NCBI RefSeq assembly: GCF_022132145.1
Contig: NZ_JAJISP010000005.1
Span: forward strand, 310,001-374,000
Source: Pseudomonas sp. MMS21 TM103
GTDB lineage: Bacteria > Pseudomonadota > Gammaproteobacteria > Pseudomonadales > Pseudomonadaceae
Length of the DNA stretch: 64,000 bases
Direction of reading: 5' to 3'
Both the position numbers and the translations under genes were made by a program. The notes under the pieces are model-generated. The model was not told the DNA's origin. It worked only from the letters and a program-made list of their open reading frames with translations, and did not search any database. Of the stretch, positions 16,764 to 24,934 are shown piece by piece (position 1 is the first letter of the stretch; each line of letters starts with the position of its first letter).

Positions 16764-16788
16764 GTGGATGAAAAAGCGTCATCCACCA
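16764..16788. repeat. Hairpin after the two-gene module
   Basis: The 9-bp perfect stem GGTGGATGA / TCATCCACC has a 7-base loop. No T run follows on either strand. It may still mark the transcript end of the module. Confidence 0.35.
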
Positions 16789-16854
16789 GTAAAGAAAAGG
16801 GGACTAAGAAAAGGGGACAGATTTATTTTCTCCGCTGCACGCGTCTACTGGTTT

Positions 16855-17483
16855 CGCCCTTACGGCGAGTCACTTTCTCTTTGCTCGCGCAAAAGAGAAA
16901 GTAACCAAAGAGAAAGCGCGCCCGGCATCCGGGTTTCGCTGCGCTCAACTCCCCTCGCTCCGGTGCTGTTCCGAGGGTCGTCACGGTGGGCCATCCCTGG
17001 CCCATCGTTCCTCGTTTGGCATCCATGCCAAACGCCCCTCTCCACAGCACCTCCACTCGGCCTCCTGACGGGATCAGGGATCGCGTTGTCTGGACGATTT
17101 GTGAAGGACAGGGCGAACAGCAAAAGCATCGCGGCCGTGGGCCGCTCCTACAGGGCCGGCTGGTATCCGCAGATTTGGAGGATGGGTTGAGCGCAGCGAT
17201 ACCCATCAAAAAGCTGTGGCTCTGCTTTGGGTCATCGAACCGCAATGGCACAGACGACGCCAAACGCCCCATCAGGAGGCCGAGTGGAATCGTTGCGGAA
17301 GGAGTTGAGCGGCATGGATGCCGCGAGAGCCGCGATGGGCCAGGGATGGCCCTTCGCGGCGTGCCCCTGGAGCAATGATGGAACGAGGGAAGTCGAGCGC
17401 AGCGAGACCCGAATGCCAGGGGCAAGACTTTTTGGTTACTTTTGGGGCGACTGCCAAAAGTAACCCGCCGTAAGGGCGGAACC
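16855..17483. repeat. Large imperfect palindromic repeat with a central REP
   Basis: The sequence from CGCCCTTACGGCGAG on the left is mirrored, with many mismatches, by the sequence ending CCGCCGTAAGGGCG on the right. Matching blocks include the GTAACCAAA segment, TTCGCTGCGCTC, CCATCCCTGGCCCATCG, CATCCATGCC and CACTCGGCCTCCTGA. Each arm is roughly 240 bases. The middle holds a REP-like GCGGCCGTGGGCCGCTCCTAC (17131-17151) and a GAGCGCAGCGATACCCATC motif. No protein is encoded. Elements of this type are scattered in Pseudomonas genomes; here it marks the island edge. Confidence 0.75.
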
Positions 17484-17745
17484 GTTAGATATGTCGATAC
17501 AGAAGCGGCGGATACATGCCGGCGACCGGCGTTTTGCAAAGTAGTTGGCGCGTCAGCCGTGTTTTTAAGCTGCTATTTTCCCTGCCGGCTGCTCCCTTTC
17601 CGGGTTGACCGCGAACATGCTGCCGAATGGGAATTCCGCCCGGGATGCGTTCAGGTGGAACCTAGGGACTATCAGAAGAAGAGCCAGCACTGCGGGTTCA
17701 GCCTCTGTACACTTTCCGCCTTTGAACGACGCCAGGGATGATGAA

Positions 17746-18798
17746 ATGCAACAAAAATGGATTGATCGCCCGGCATCGGACACGGATTGGTTTGATCTGG
17801 CACTTGAGCAATCTAACGGCTTTTTCCGTCGGCACTTTTCCTTGGTGGCCAAGGTCGCCCCGCCGCTCTTCGGCTTATGCATATTCATCTTCTATTTTTA
17901 CCGCAACCATTTCTATCCCAGCTTCGACCTGTTCCAGTTTTCCTCTTTACTGCTTGCTGCTGCGGCCATTGGCTTCGCCATCATTGGCGCTCTGGTAGTG
18001 CCGCTGTTCCTACCCGGCCCCTGGATCTTCGCCCAATTTCTCGAGCACACGACGATCAAGGATGAGCTACGGTACTCGCGCCCTTATCTCGATAACCAGC
18101 GGGTCTGGTGGGTACTGAAATTGGGCTGCCTGGTGTATTGGCTTCCCTTCTTGGCCTGTACAGCCGGGCTGGTGACGGTTGCGCTCCTTGCGCCGAAACT
18201 ATTCGTTCTGTCGATCTTTTTGATGCCAGTACTGGTTAGCCTGATCGTCGGCCTGATCGTCCAATCTGCTTTCGGGCTGCCGCCGCTCAGTTTCCTTCGC
18301 TATCTGTGGGTCGCTGATGTGGCCGTCATGGCAGTAGGTGGATTTACCGCCGTCATCCTGGCGCAAACCGCACCGGTCATCGAAGGGTTCGATATTGGTG
18401 CGTGGAAGTGGCTGGTTTATGTCGCTGTCATGCTGGCCGTCTCGTTCATAGCGGCGCTATGCTCGTTTCTCTTTATCGCAGGCTGGAATGCTGCGCTGCA
18501 CTTTTCCGTATTCTTCGCACTGCTGATTGCCGGCTACAGCGGCGTGCTCACCACCCTGCCAGATAAAACGGTGCGTGCCCTGGGGCTCGGTAATTACCAA
18601 GCCGACGCACTCTTGCTGGAGCAGAGCTACTGCGACGAGGCGACGCTGAAATGGCTAGCGTTGGATGAAGGCTGCGCACTGACAAAGATCCACGTCGTCT
18701 GGTCGCTTGGTGAAAATCTGATACTTCGCACCGATGATGGACGCACGATGCAAATTCCATCGAGATTCATTCGGGCCATTGTGAGATCAGACAACTAG
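17746..18798 (+). CDS. Uncharacterised polytopic membrane protein
   Basis: A 350-aa inner-membrane protein, not recognised. About eight hydrophobic segments lie between residues 35 and 275: near 38-58, 64-90, 125-150, 152-175, 180-200, 208-228, 240-262 and 265-280. The last 70 residues are soluble, probably cytoplasmic, with a GENLILRTDDGRTMQIP strand-rich piece. I start it at ATG 17746 because AGGGATGATGAA precedes it; the frame is open upstream to 17605 but that part is low-complexity. It stands alone, with the palindromic repeat on its left and a convergent gene on its right. Confidence 0.65.
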   Translation: MQQKWIDRPASDTDWFDLALEQSNGFFRRHFSLVAKVAPPLFGLCIFIFYFYRNHFYPSFDLFQFSSLLLAAAAIGFAIIGALVVPLFLPGPWIFAQFLEHTTIKDELRYSRPYLDNQRVWWVLKLGCLVYWLPFLACTAGLVTVALLAPKLFVLSIFLMPVLVSLIVGLIVQSAFGLPPLSFLRYLWVADVAVMAVGGFTAVILAQTAPVIEGFDIGAWKWLVYVAVMLAVSFIAALCSFLFIAGWNAALHFSVFFALLIAGYSGVLTTLPDKTVRALGLGNYQADALLLEQSYCDEATLKWLALDEGCALTKIHVVWSLGENLILRTDDGRTMQIPSRFIRAIVRSDN

Positions 18799-18877
18799 AG
18801 CAAGAGCTAAAGGGGCGTAGTGGTTTATTTTTGATCAATTCCGCGGCCCGCATATATTTTTAACTCTGCGGTCCTAG

Positions 18878-18906
18878 TGTCGCGTCAACATGATATGTCG
18901 GTTCAA
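18878..18906. repeat. Paired TGTCG-type direct repeats
   Basis: TGTCGCGTCAA (18878-18888) is repeated as TGTCGGTTCAA (18896-18906) with an 18-base period, and CGACAC closes an outer inverted repeat with GTGTCG. Spaced direct repeats beginning TGT resemble the transposase-binding ends of Tn7/Tn402-type elements, but no matching second end was found. Confidence 0.3.
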
Positions 18907-18977
18907 CGACACGCTTGTCTGGGAGGCTAGGGGACACCAATATCTTCTACTGCCCCCAACGCTTACGAAGCGCGCCC

Positions 18978-21900
18978 CTACATCAAACCAAACACCACAC
19001 TCATCGGCCCACTGCCACTGTGGCTGCGATACCTCACCTTGCCGTGATAAGTAAACGGTGCACCCTTGCCGTTTTCGACTTTGTTCTCCCGCACGAACAG
19101 ATGAATGCTGATCCCCAGCTTCTCGTGCTCGATGATTTCCTTGCCCCGTTTGCTGCTGGGTGTGGTCGCGTTCTGGCTTTGCCAGTGGAAGCTCTGTTCG
19201 TCGAGCCAATGGTCGAGGTAGCGGTGCTCCGCAACCTTGCCTTGTTTGTTCAGGGTCACCAGCAGCACATGGGCACGCTGCTCGGCCAACAGTACATGGC
19301 CGGCGTTCCAGTTGCCGGTGTTGAACTTGGCGCCAAACAGCGCCGGGATGTTCTCGCGCAGGAAGCGTTCGCCGATCACCAGCTCCAGCGGGTCGAGCAC
19401 CGCCTTGAGGCGGGCGAAGGTGTGTAGCTGCTCGCGCAGCTCTTCGGTGACGGCGATATCGGCGTAGTCGGGATTGTTCGCGCGCAGCAGGTAGCTGCCG
19501 TCCGCTGCCTTGAGGATCACCCGCAGCAGGTACTGGTTGTCGCCGGCAGCGTCCTGCCGCTCGATGGCCATGGTGGTGCCGGTGATCGAGCCGGCGCTTT
19601 TCGGGTTGATCTGCTCGAGCAGCAGGTAGTCACCATCGCGCACTGGCTGCTTGCCGCCATTCATCGAGTTGCCGGAGGCGCGGGCGATGAAGTGCCGTGA
19701 GCTATCCAGGCGGCCATGGCCCTCGCCGACCAGACGGTATTCCTCGCTGTCGGCCGTGCCGGTCTTGAAGTGGCCGCAGGCGATTTTCAGGTTGGGGAAG
19801 AACGGCAGCTCGGTGCCGCTGCGCGTGGCGACCGGCAAGCTGACCACCGGCGCTGCCGTGACCGCCCTGCGCACTGCGTAGGAGGCCAAGCGGAAGTCGA
19901 CCAATTCCTGGACCAGCTCGGCGAAGCCTTTCCGCTCGGCTTCGCCGATCTTAAAGCGCGGGACGAAACACCCTTGTTCCACGACGAAGAAGCGCTGGCC
20001 GCCGCGCTGCTGATTGCCGCCGACCCAGGCGTTGATCGGGTTGCTCTGCCAGTAGCGCAGCCAGGCCGGCGCGCTGCCGTCCGCCAATCGAGCCTGTTCC
20101 TCCGGCAAGTCGGCCAGCAGCGGCCGGCGCCGTTGCAGGAGCTGCCAGGAACGCTCGGCCAAGGCCGCTTCGCTGGGCGCTGTGCGCCAGCCGTCCAGTT
20201 CCTGGAAGGCTTCCAGCAGGATCATCTTGAAGCTCTTGGTCATGGCGGTGGTTTCCAGCTCGCGCAGGAAGGGCCGATGCGCCGTGGCCAAGTCCCGTTG
20301 CGCCTCGGGCAGGTCGCCCATCTGCTCCAACAGGGCGAACCAGTCACCGAATTGCTTGCGCATCTGCTGCAGGCTGGCGCCGGAGCGGTAAAACTCGCTC
20401 AAGCTGGGGCGCCGGTTTAGCCCTTCGCGCAATGCCTGGTAATGGCTCTGCACGCCGTCGCCGTCGAGCGACGTGAGGAAGTCGAGCAACTGCAGGTCGT
20501 AGTTGACGAAGCAACCCTCCGGCAGTTCCAAGCGCTGTTCTGCGGCGGCGCGGGCAAACGCGGCCAGTTGCCGGTGGTTCATGCTGTTGCCCATCAACGC
20601 CTGCGGCTTGTGCAGGAAGCTCTGGTGGTTGCCGATGAAGTCGAGCACCACCAACTTGTCCTTGCCCTCGGCCTTGCGCAGGCCACGGCCCAATTGCTGC
20701 AGGAAGAGAATCTTCGACTCGGTCGGCCGCAGCATCATCACCGTGTCGATGGCGGGCAGGTCGACGCCTTCGCTGAACAGGTCGACCGAGAAGATCAGCG
20801 GCAGGCGGCCATCGTCCAGTCGCTCCAGCGCCTCACCCCGCGACAGGCTCGAGCCGGCATACACGGCGGCGGCCTCGACGCCTTGCTTGCGGAAGTACTC
20901 GGCCATGAACTCGGCATGGCGGATCGACACGCAAAACGCCAGCGTCCGGCTCTGGGCGTGTTCTCGCCAGGTTTTCAGCACGTGGCGCGCGCGGCCCAGG
21001 GTGGCGAGTTTGTTGGCCAGCTGCTCGGGGTCGAAACGGCCATTGCGCCAGGGAATCGCCTGGTAATCCACGCTGTCGTCGAAGATGCCGTAGTAATGGA
21101 ACGGCGCCAGCAACTGGCTTTCGATGCCGCGAAACAGGTTGGTCTCGAACACCAGGTTGTCGTCGCACAACGACAGGATATTGGAGCAGTCGGTACGATC
21201 CGGCGTCGCGGTCAGGCCGAGCAGGAAAGACGGCAGAAAATAGTTGAGCAAGCGGTGATAGGTGGGCGCGGCGGCATGGTGGAATTCGTCGATGACGATG
21301 TAATCGAAATGCCGCGGCGAAAAGCGCTCCAGGTGCTCGACGCGCCCGAGCGTCTGTACCGAGGCGCAGAGCACGTCGACCTGGCTGTCGCGCTGCTGGC
21401 CCATGTAAAAACCGACCCGCTGCCCCGGCCGAATACTCACGAAGGTCTCGGCAGCCTGATGCAGAATTTCCTCGCGGTGAGCCACGAACAAGACCCGCCG
21501 TGCCCCGGCCTGTTTGGCATCGAAAGCAGCTAGCCAGGTCTTGCCCAGGCCGGTCGCCAACACCACAAGGCCGCGCCGGTAACCGTGCTCGCGGGTCAGC
21601 GCCAGGGCCTGCAGCGCTTCGCCCTGGATGCTCGTCGGCGTCGGTGGCGGTTCCACTTCCAGGCTACCCGGGGCGATGGCGACCGGTGGCGGTTGGCGCC
21701 GGGCCTCGTAGTCGTCGATCCAGGCATGGCTCAGCGGCTTGCTGCGTGGATTGGCGAACAATTCCTCGTAGCGGCTGCGCGCCTCGAGGAAGCCGTCATC
21801 GCCGGGATAGTCGATGCGGTAATTCCACTCCAAGCCATCGCGTAGCGCCTGGCGGCTGATGTTGCTCGAGCCGATGAACGCCTGGCCGCGCAGTTGCCCG

Positions 21901-22832
21901 TCCGCGTCCTGGGCGGCGAACAGGTAGGCCTTCATATGGAAGCTGCTGCCGGCGCTTTCGTAGACGCGCACCTGGGCGCCTTCATCCTGCAGCAACATCA
22001 GGCTGCGCAGCGCTTCGGGGTCGGTGACGTCGAGGTAATCGCTGGTGACGACGCGCACCCGCGCGGTCGGCGCGCCCTCCTCGCCCGGCTTCAGCCGCGC
22101 CAACAAATCGGGCAGCAACAAGCGCAGCCCGGTGCTCTTGATAAAGGCCACCGCCATGTCGACTTCGCTGGCGCTGTTGATCGCGGCGCACAGGTGCGGC
22201 AGGAAGTGGTCCAGCTTGCCGCCGGTGACCAGGCGCGCCGACGGTACCGGCTGGCGCCGGGCCAATACGTTCAGCCAGGCATCGCTGCGCCCGGGACGCT
22301 GGTCGGCGCTGTGCCAGTAACTGACGTCGGCCACGTCGGCCAACGGCGCCAGCCAGGTATCCATCTGCGCTTCGGCCGCATCGGTGAAGCGACGGCCCTG
22401 ATGCTCGCGCTCGCCTTCACCGACCTTGAAGCTGCAATAGAAGATCCCGCCCGGCTTCAACGCCTGCCACAGGCGGGCGAGCGCATCGGGCATCTGCGCA
22501 TGCGGCACATGCAGCAAGCTGGCGCAGGCCCATACACCGTCATAGCGGTTGAGTTCGTCGACCTCTGCGAAGCTCCGCACCGGAACCGGCTGGCCGAGGT
22601 GCTGGCTGGCCAGCACCGCTAACGCCGGCGAGGCATCGAAAGCCGCGACGCGATAGCCGCACGCCGCAAACGCCTTGGCATCGCGCCCGGAACCACAGCC
22701 GGCATCCAGGATGAAGCCGCCGACGGGTATCGCTTCGAGAAAGCGCGCATACAACGCGCTCATGTCCACGGCGATGGTATCGGCAAAAAACTGTTCGGCG
22801 TTCTGCTCGTAGTAGCTGTGCGTGTCGCTCAA
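18978..22832 (-). CDS. Methyltransferase-PLD-helicase-DUF3427 fusion protein
   Basis: A 1284-aa multidomain protein. Residues 1-190 form a class I SAM methyltransferase (LDAGCGSG at 42-49). Residues about 200-370 form a PLD-like nuclease with His299-x-Lys301 and GSSN at 321-324. Residues 390-760 form an SF2 helicase with ATGLGKT (426-432), DEFH (515-518), TATP (541-544) and QLGRGLRK (713-720). Around 1030-1130 is an S24/LexA-like domain with Ser1056 in SGNSMN, and the C-terminus is DUF3427. I infer a TTG start at 22832 because AAGGA precedes it and the methyltransferase begins there; an ATG at 22922 would add 30 unlikely residues. It probably acts on DNA as a restriction-like or repair factor; the exact role is unknown. 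Confidence 0.82.
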   Translation of the reverse strand: MSDTHSYYEQNAEQFFADTIAVDMSALYARFLEAIPVGGFILDAGCGSGRDAKAFAACGYRVAAFDASPALAVLASQHLGQPVPVRSFAEVDELNRYDGVWACASLLHVPHAQMPDALARLWQALKPGGIFYCSFKVGEGEREHQGRRFTDAAEAQMDTWLAPLADVADVSYWHSADQRPGRSDAWLNVLARRQPVPSARLVTGGKLDHFLPHLCAAINSASEVDMAVAFIKSTGLRLLLPDLLARLKPGEEGAPTARVRVVTSDYLDVTDPEALRSLMLLQDEGAQVRVYESAGSSFHMKAYLFAAQDADGQLRGQAFIGSSNISRQALRDGLEWNYRIDYPGDDGFLEARSRYEELFANPRSKPLSHAWIDDYEARRQPPPVAIAPGSLEVEPPPTPTSIQGEALQALALTREHGYRRGLVVLATGLGKTWLAAFDAKQAGARRVLFVAHREEILHQAAETFVSIRPGQRVGFYMGQQRDSQVDVLCASVQTLGRVEHLERFSPRHFDYIVIDEFHHAAAPTYHRLLNYFLPSFLLGLTATPDRTDCSNILSLCDDNLVFETNLFRGIESQLLAPFHYYGIFDDSVDYQAIPWRNGRFDPEQLANKLATLGRARHVLKTWREHAQSRTLAFCVSIRHAEFMAEYFRKQGVEAAAVYAGSSLSRGEALERLDDGRLPLIFSVDLFSEGVDLPAIDTVMMLRPTESKILFLQQLGRGLRKAEGKDKLVVLDFIGNHQSFLHKPQALMGNSMNHRQLAAFARAAAEQRLELPEGCFVNYDLQLLDFLTSLDGDGVQSHYQALREGLNRRPSLSEFYRSGASLQQMRKQFGDWFALLEQMGDLPEAQRDLATAHRPFLRELETTAMTKSFKMILLEAFQELDGWRTAPSEAALAERSWQLLQRRRPLLADLPEEQARLADGSAPAWLRYWQSNPINAWVGGNQQRGGQRFFVVEQGCFVPRFKIGEAERKGFAELVQELVDFRLASYAVRRAVTAAPVVSLPVATRSGTELPFFPNLKIACGHFKTGTADSEEYRLVGEGHGRLDSSRHFIARASGNSMNGGKQPVRDGDYLLLEQINPKSAGSITGTTMAIERQDAAGDNQYLLRVILKAADGSYLLRANNPDYADIAVTEELREQLHTFARLKAVLDPLELVIGERFLRENIPALFGAKFNTGNWNAGHVLLAEQRAHVLLVTLNKQGKVAEHRYLDHWLDEQSFHWQSQNATTPSSKRGKEIIEHEKLGISIHLFVRENKVENGKGAPFTYHGKVRYRSHSGSGPMSVVFGLM

Positions 22833-23203
22833 ACTTCGCGTCCTTGTGCAACGACCAATGCCAGGGGATCGAGGGGATAGATCAAGGCGCCAGGGTACTT
22901 GATTGCCGCCCGTTGCAGCCACCGGCTACACAGCGGAGTTGGCCAGCAGCGTCTGCATCTGCTCAACCAGAACCACTCACGCGCGCCGCATGTCGAGGGC
23001 CTGTTGGTACCCGTAGACTTGGAAGATGAGTTTCAGATCGTTCCTACGTCGGCGCGGAGCGCCACAAGCTTGCTACCACGCGGACGGTTCGACGCATCGA
23101 CATGGGAGCCATCAGAGCCCGGATGCGCGCTGCCCCAAGGCAGCGTATGCCGAGCCAGCCCCAGACTGACTGATTTGCCATGCAGGTTGACCGCTATACC
23201 GCC
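22833..23203. other. Intergenic region between two divergent genes
   Basis: About 370 bp with no assignable gene. On the minus strand a frame of roughly 57 codons stays open (reading KGGIAVNLHGKSVSLGLARH near its start) without a ribosome binding site, possibly a decayed gene piece. It must hold the promoter of the large fusion protein. Confidence 0.35.
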
Positions 23204-23233
23204 TTTACCTCTGGACCGACCGGTCTATATAAT
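23204..23233 (+). promoter_or_regulatory. Promoter and likely self-operator of the TetR gene
   Basis: TTTACC (23204-23209) and TATAAT (23228-23233) are 18 bases apart. The spacer holds GGACCGACCGGTC, which contains the palindrome GACCGGTC typical of TetR-family operators. The -10 ends six bases before the ATG, so transcription would begin at or next to the start codon, suggesting a leaderless message under autorepression. Confidence 0.6.
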
Positions 23234-23239
23234 CCCGCC

Positions 23240-23833
23240 ATGAACACACTCACTACCCGCGACAAACTGATCGCCGCCATGGCCGACGCTCTGCAACGCA
23301 AGGGCCTGCATGGTGTCGGCCTGAATGAACTGCTGACCCACGCGCAAGCGCCCAAGGGCAGCCTTTATCATCATTTCCCCGGTGGCAAGACCGAGCTGGC
23401 GGTGGCCGCCATCGAACATATCGGCAACGGCATAGATGCCTTCTTCGCCCAGCTGTTCGCCCGCCACCCGGAACCGCTGGAAGCCATGCGGCGCTGGCTG
23501 CACAACACCCTGCAGCAACTGGAAAGCAGCCAGTTCGAGCGCGGTTGCCCGCTGGCCACGGTGGCCCTGGAAAGCAGCCCCGAGGATGTGGCAATCCGTG
23601 CAGCCTTGGCGGGTTGCTTTGCGCGTCTGCGCGCAGCGCTGGCCGCACAACTGAGCAACGTCGGTTTTGCCGCCGAGCCCGCCGAGAATTTCGCTACTTT
23701 GTTTGTTTCCCTCTACGAAGGCGGCCTGCTGCAAGCCCGCGTGGCCGGTAGCCGGGAGCCGCTGGTACGCGCCAGTAACGCGCTGTTCGAACTGATCCGC
23801 CAATACCCACGGGAGAAACGCCATGAAGCCTGA
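23240..23833 (+). CDS. TetR-family transcriptional repressor
   Basis: The 197-aa protein has a TetR N-terminal helix-turn-helix at about residues 8-52, with GVGLNELLTHAQAPKGSLYHHFPGG cut by the usual recognition helix KGSLYHHF. It has a C-terminal ligand and dimer domain of the LmrA/YxaF type, with ERGCPLATVALE at about 97-108. ATG 23240 is chosen because it lies just after the -10 box. The gene overlaps the following alpha/beta hydrolase by 11 bases, so it likely controls that gene and itself through the GACCGGTC site in its promoter. The ligand cannot be told from the sequence. Confidence 0.9.
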   Translation: MNTLTTRDKLIAAMADALQRKGLHGVGLNELLTHAQAPKGSLYHHFPGGKTELAVAAIEHIGNGIDAFFAQLFARHPEPLEAMRRWLHNTLQQLESSQFERGCPLATVALESSPEDVAIRAALAGCFARLRAALAAQLSNVGFAAEPAENFATLFVSLYEGGLLQARVAGSREPLVRASNALFELIRQYPREKRHEA

Positions 23834-24708
23834 GCATGCGATCCACCGCGAAGAGCTGAACTTGAAAGCCGGCGACGGCTACCCGTTGCGCGCCGTCCTC
23901 TATCACGCGCCTGAGCCGCGCGCACGCCTGCTGATTGGCGGCGCCACCGGCGTGCCCCAGGGGTTCTATCGGCGCTTCGCCGAATATGCCGCACAGCAGG
24001 GCTTCACCACCCTCAGCGTCGATTACCGGGGCATCGGCCAGTCCAAACCAGGCAACCTGCGCGGCTTCAAGATGCAGTACCTGGATTGGGCCTGGCACGA
24101 CTTGGCTGCGGCCCTCGACCACCTGCATCAACCCGATCTGCCCACCTACATGGTCGGCCACTCCTTCGGCGGGCATGCCTTTGGGTTGCTGCCGGGACAT
24201 GAGCGGGTCGCTGGTTTCTTCACGTTCGGCACCGGGGCCGGGTTGGCACGGCTGGATGCCGCCATTTGAACGTCTGCGCGTGCAGTTGATGTGGCACCTG
24301 GTCGCGCCCCTGATCGTCAAGCGCAAGGGCTACCTGGCCTGGAGCCAGCTGGGCATGGGTGAAGATCTGCCGCTGGGGGTGTACCAGCAGTGGAAACGCT
24401 GGTGCCGCTTCCCCCGCTATTTCTTCGACGACCCCGAGCAAACGGGCATGGCCGAGCGCTTCGCCAGCGTACGCACGCCAATGGTCGCCGCCAACGCCCT
24501 GGACGACCTATGGGCACCGCCGGCCTCGCGTGATGCTTTCATGGCGCACTACCACAACGCGCCCTACCAACCCCGCACCATTGACTCACGGGCCGAGGGC
24601 CTCGGTGCGATCGGCCACATGGGCTACTTCCGCAGCAGCGCGCAGCCGCTGTGGGACGAAGCGCTGAGCTGGTTCATCAGCCTCGGCGGCCAGCGGCAGG
24701 CCGCCTGA
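23823..24708 (+). pseudogene. Alpha/beta hydrolase with a one-base frameshift
   Basis: The N-terminal half (149 codons) contains the oxyanion region GGATGVPQGFYRRF and the nucleophile elbow GHSFGG at about 107-112. It ends early at a TGA (24267-24269). The rest continues in the next frame as GWHGWMPPFERLRVQLMWHL and so on to 24708. Removing one G from the GGG at 24240-24242 restores the expected FGTGAG-WHGWM sequence of this family and a protein of about 294 aa. It overlaps the tetR gene. Either a real inactivating insertion or a base-calling error in a G run. Confidence 0.8.
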
Positions 24709-24759
24709 ACCCCCAGCAGAGCGTTGCCACGTCGAGGCGTCGAACGATCAAAACAGGGA

Positions 24760-24785
24760 ATCGCGGCCAAGGCCGCGCCTACGGG
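24760..24785. repeat. REP-type palindrome
   Basis: AATCGCGGCCAAGGCCGCGC followed by CTACGG is the common Pseudomonas intergenic REP-like sequence, with the GCGGCC/GGCCGC palindrome. Confidence 0.7.
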
Positions 24786-24934
24786 ATTGCAGCAGTTTCC
24801 ATAAGCTCAGTAGATAGAGAACGAACCACACGGCCATTAACCACTATTACTGATTTCGGCCTTACACCGGATCATGGCCATGGGTAAATCATCGCGCTAG
24901 CGAACCCAACAAGCGGGGCAGTATAGTCATCACC

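Noticed and set aside
16823-17539. 238-codon leftward frame over the palindrome
   Set aside because: The frame is a by-product of the inverted repeat, rich in Arg/Ser/Pro without domain features, and carries the REP core.
20442-21533. 363-codon rightward frame inside the large fusion gene
   Set aside because: Antisense shadow of the helicase region in high-GC DNA; no binding site, and the composition is typical of a mirrored frame.
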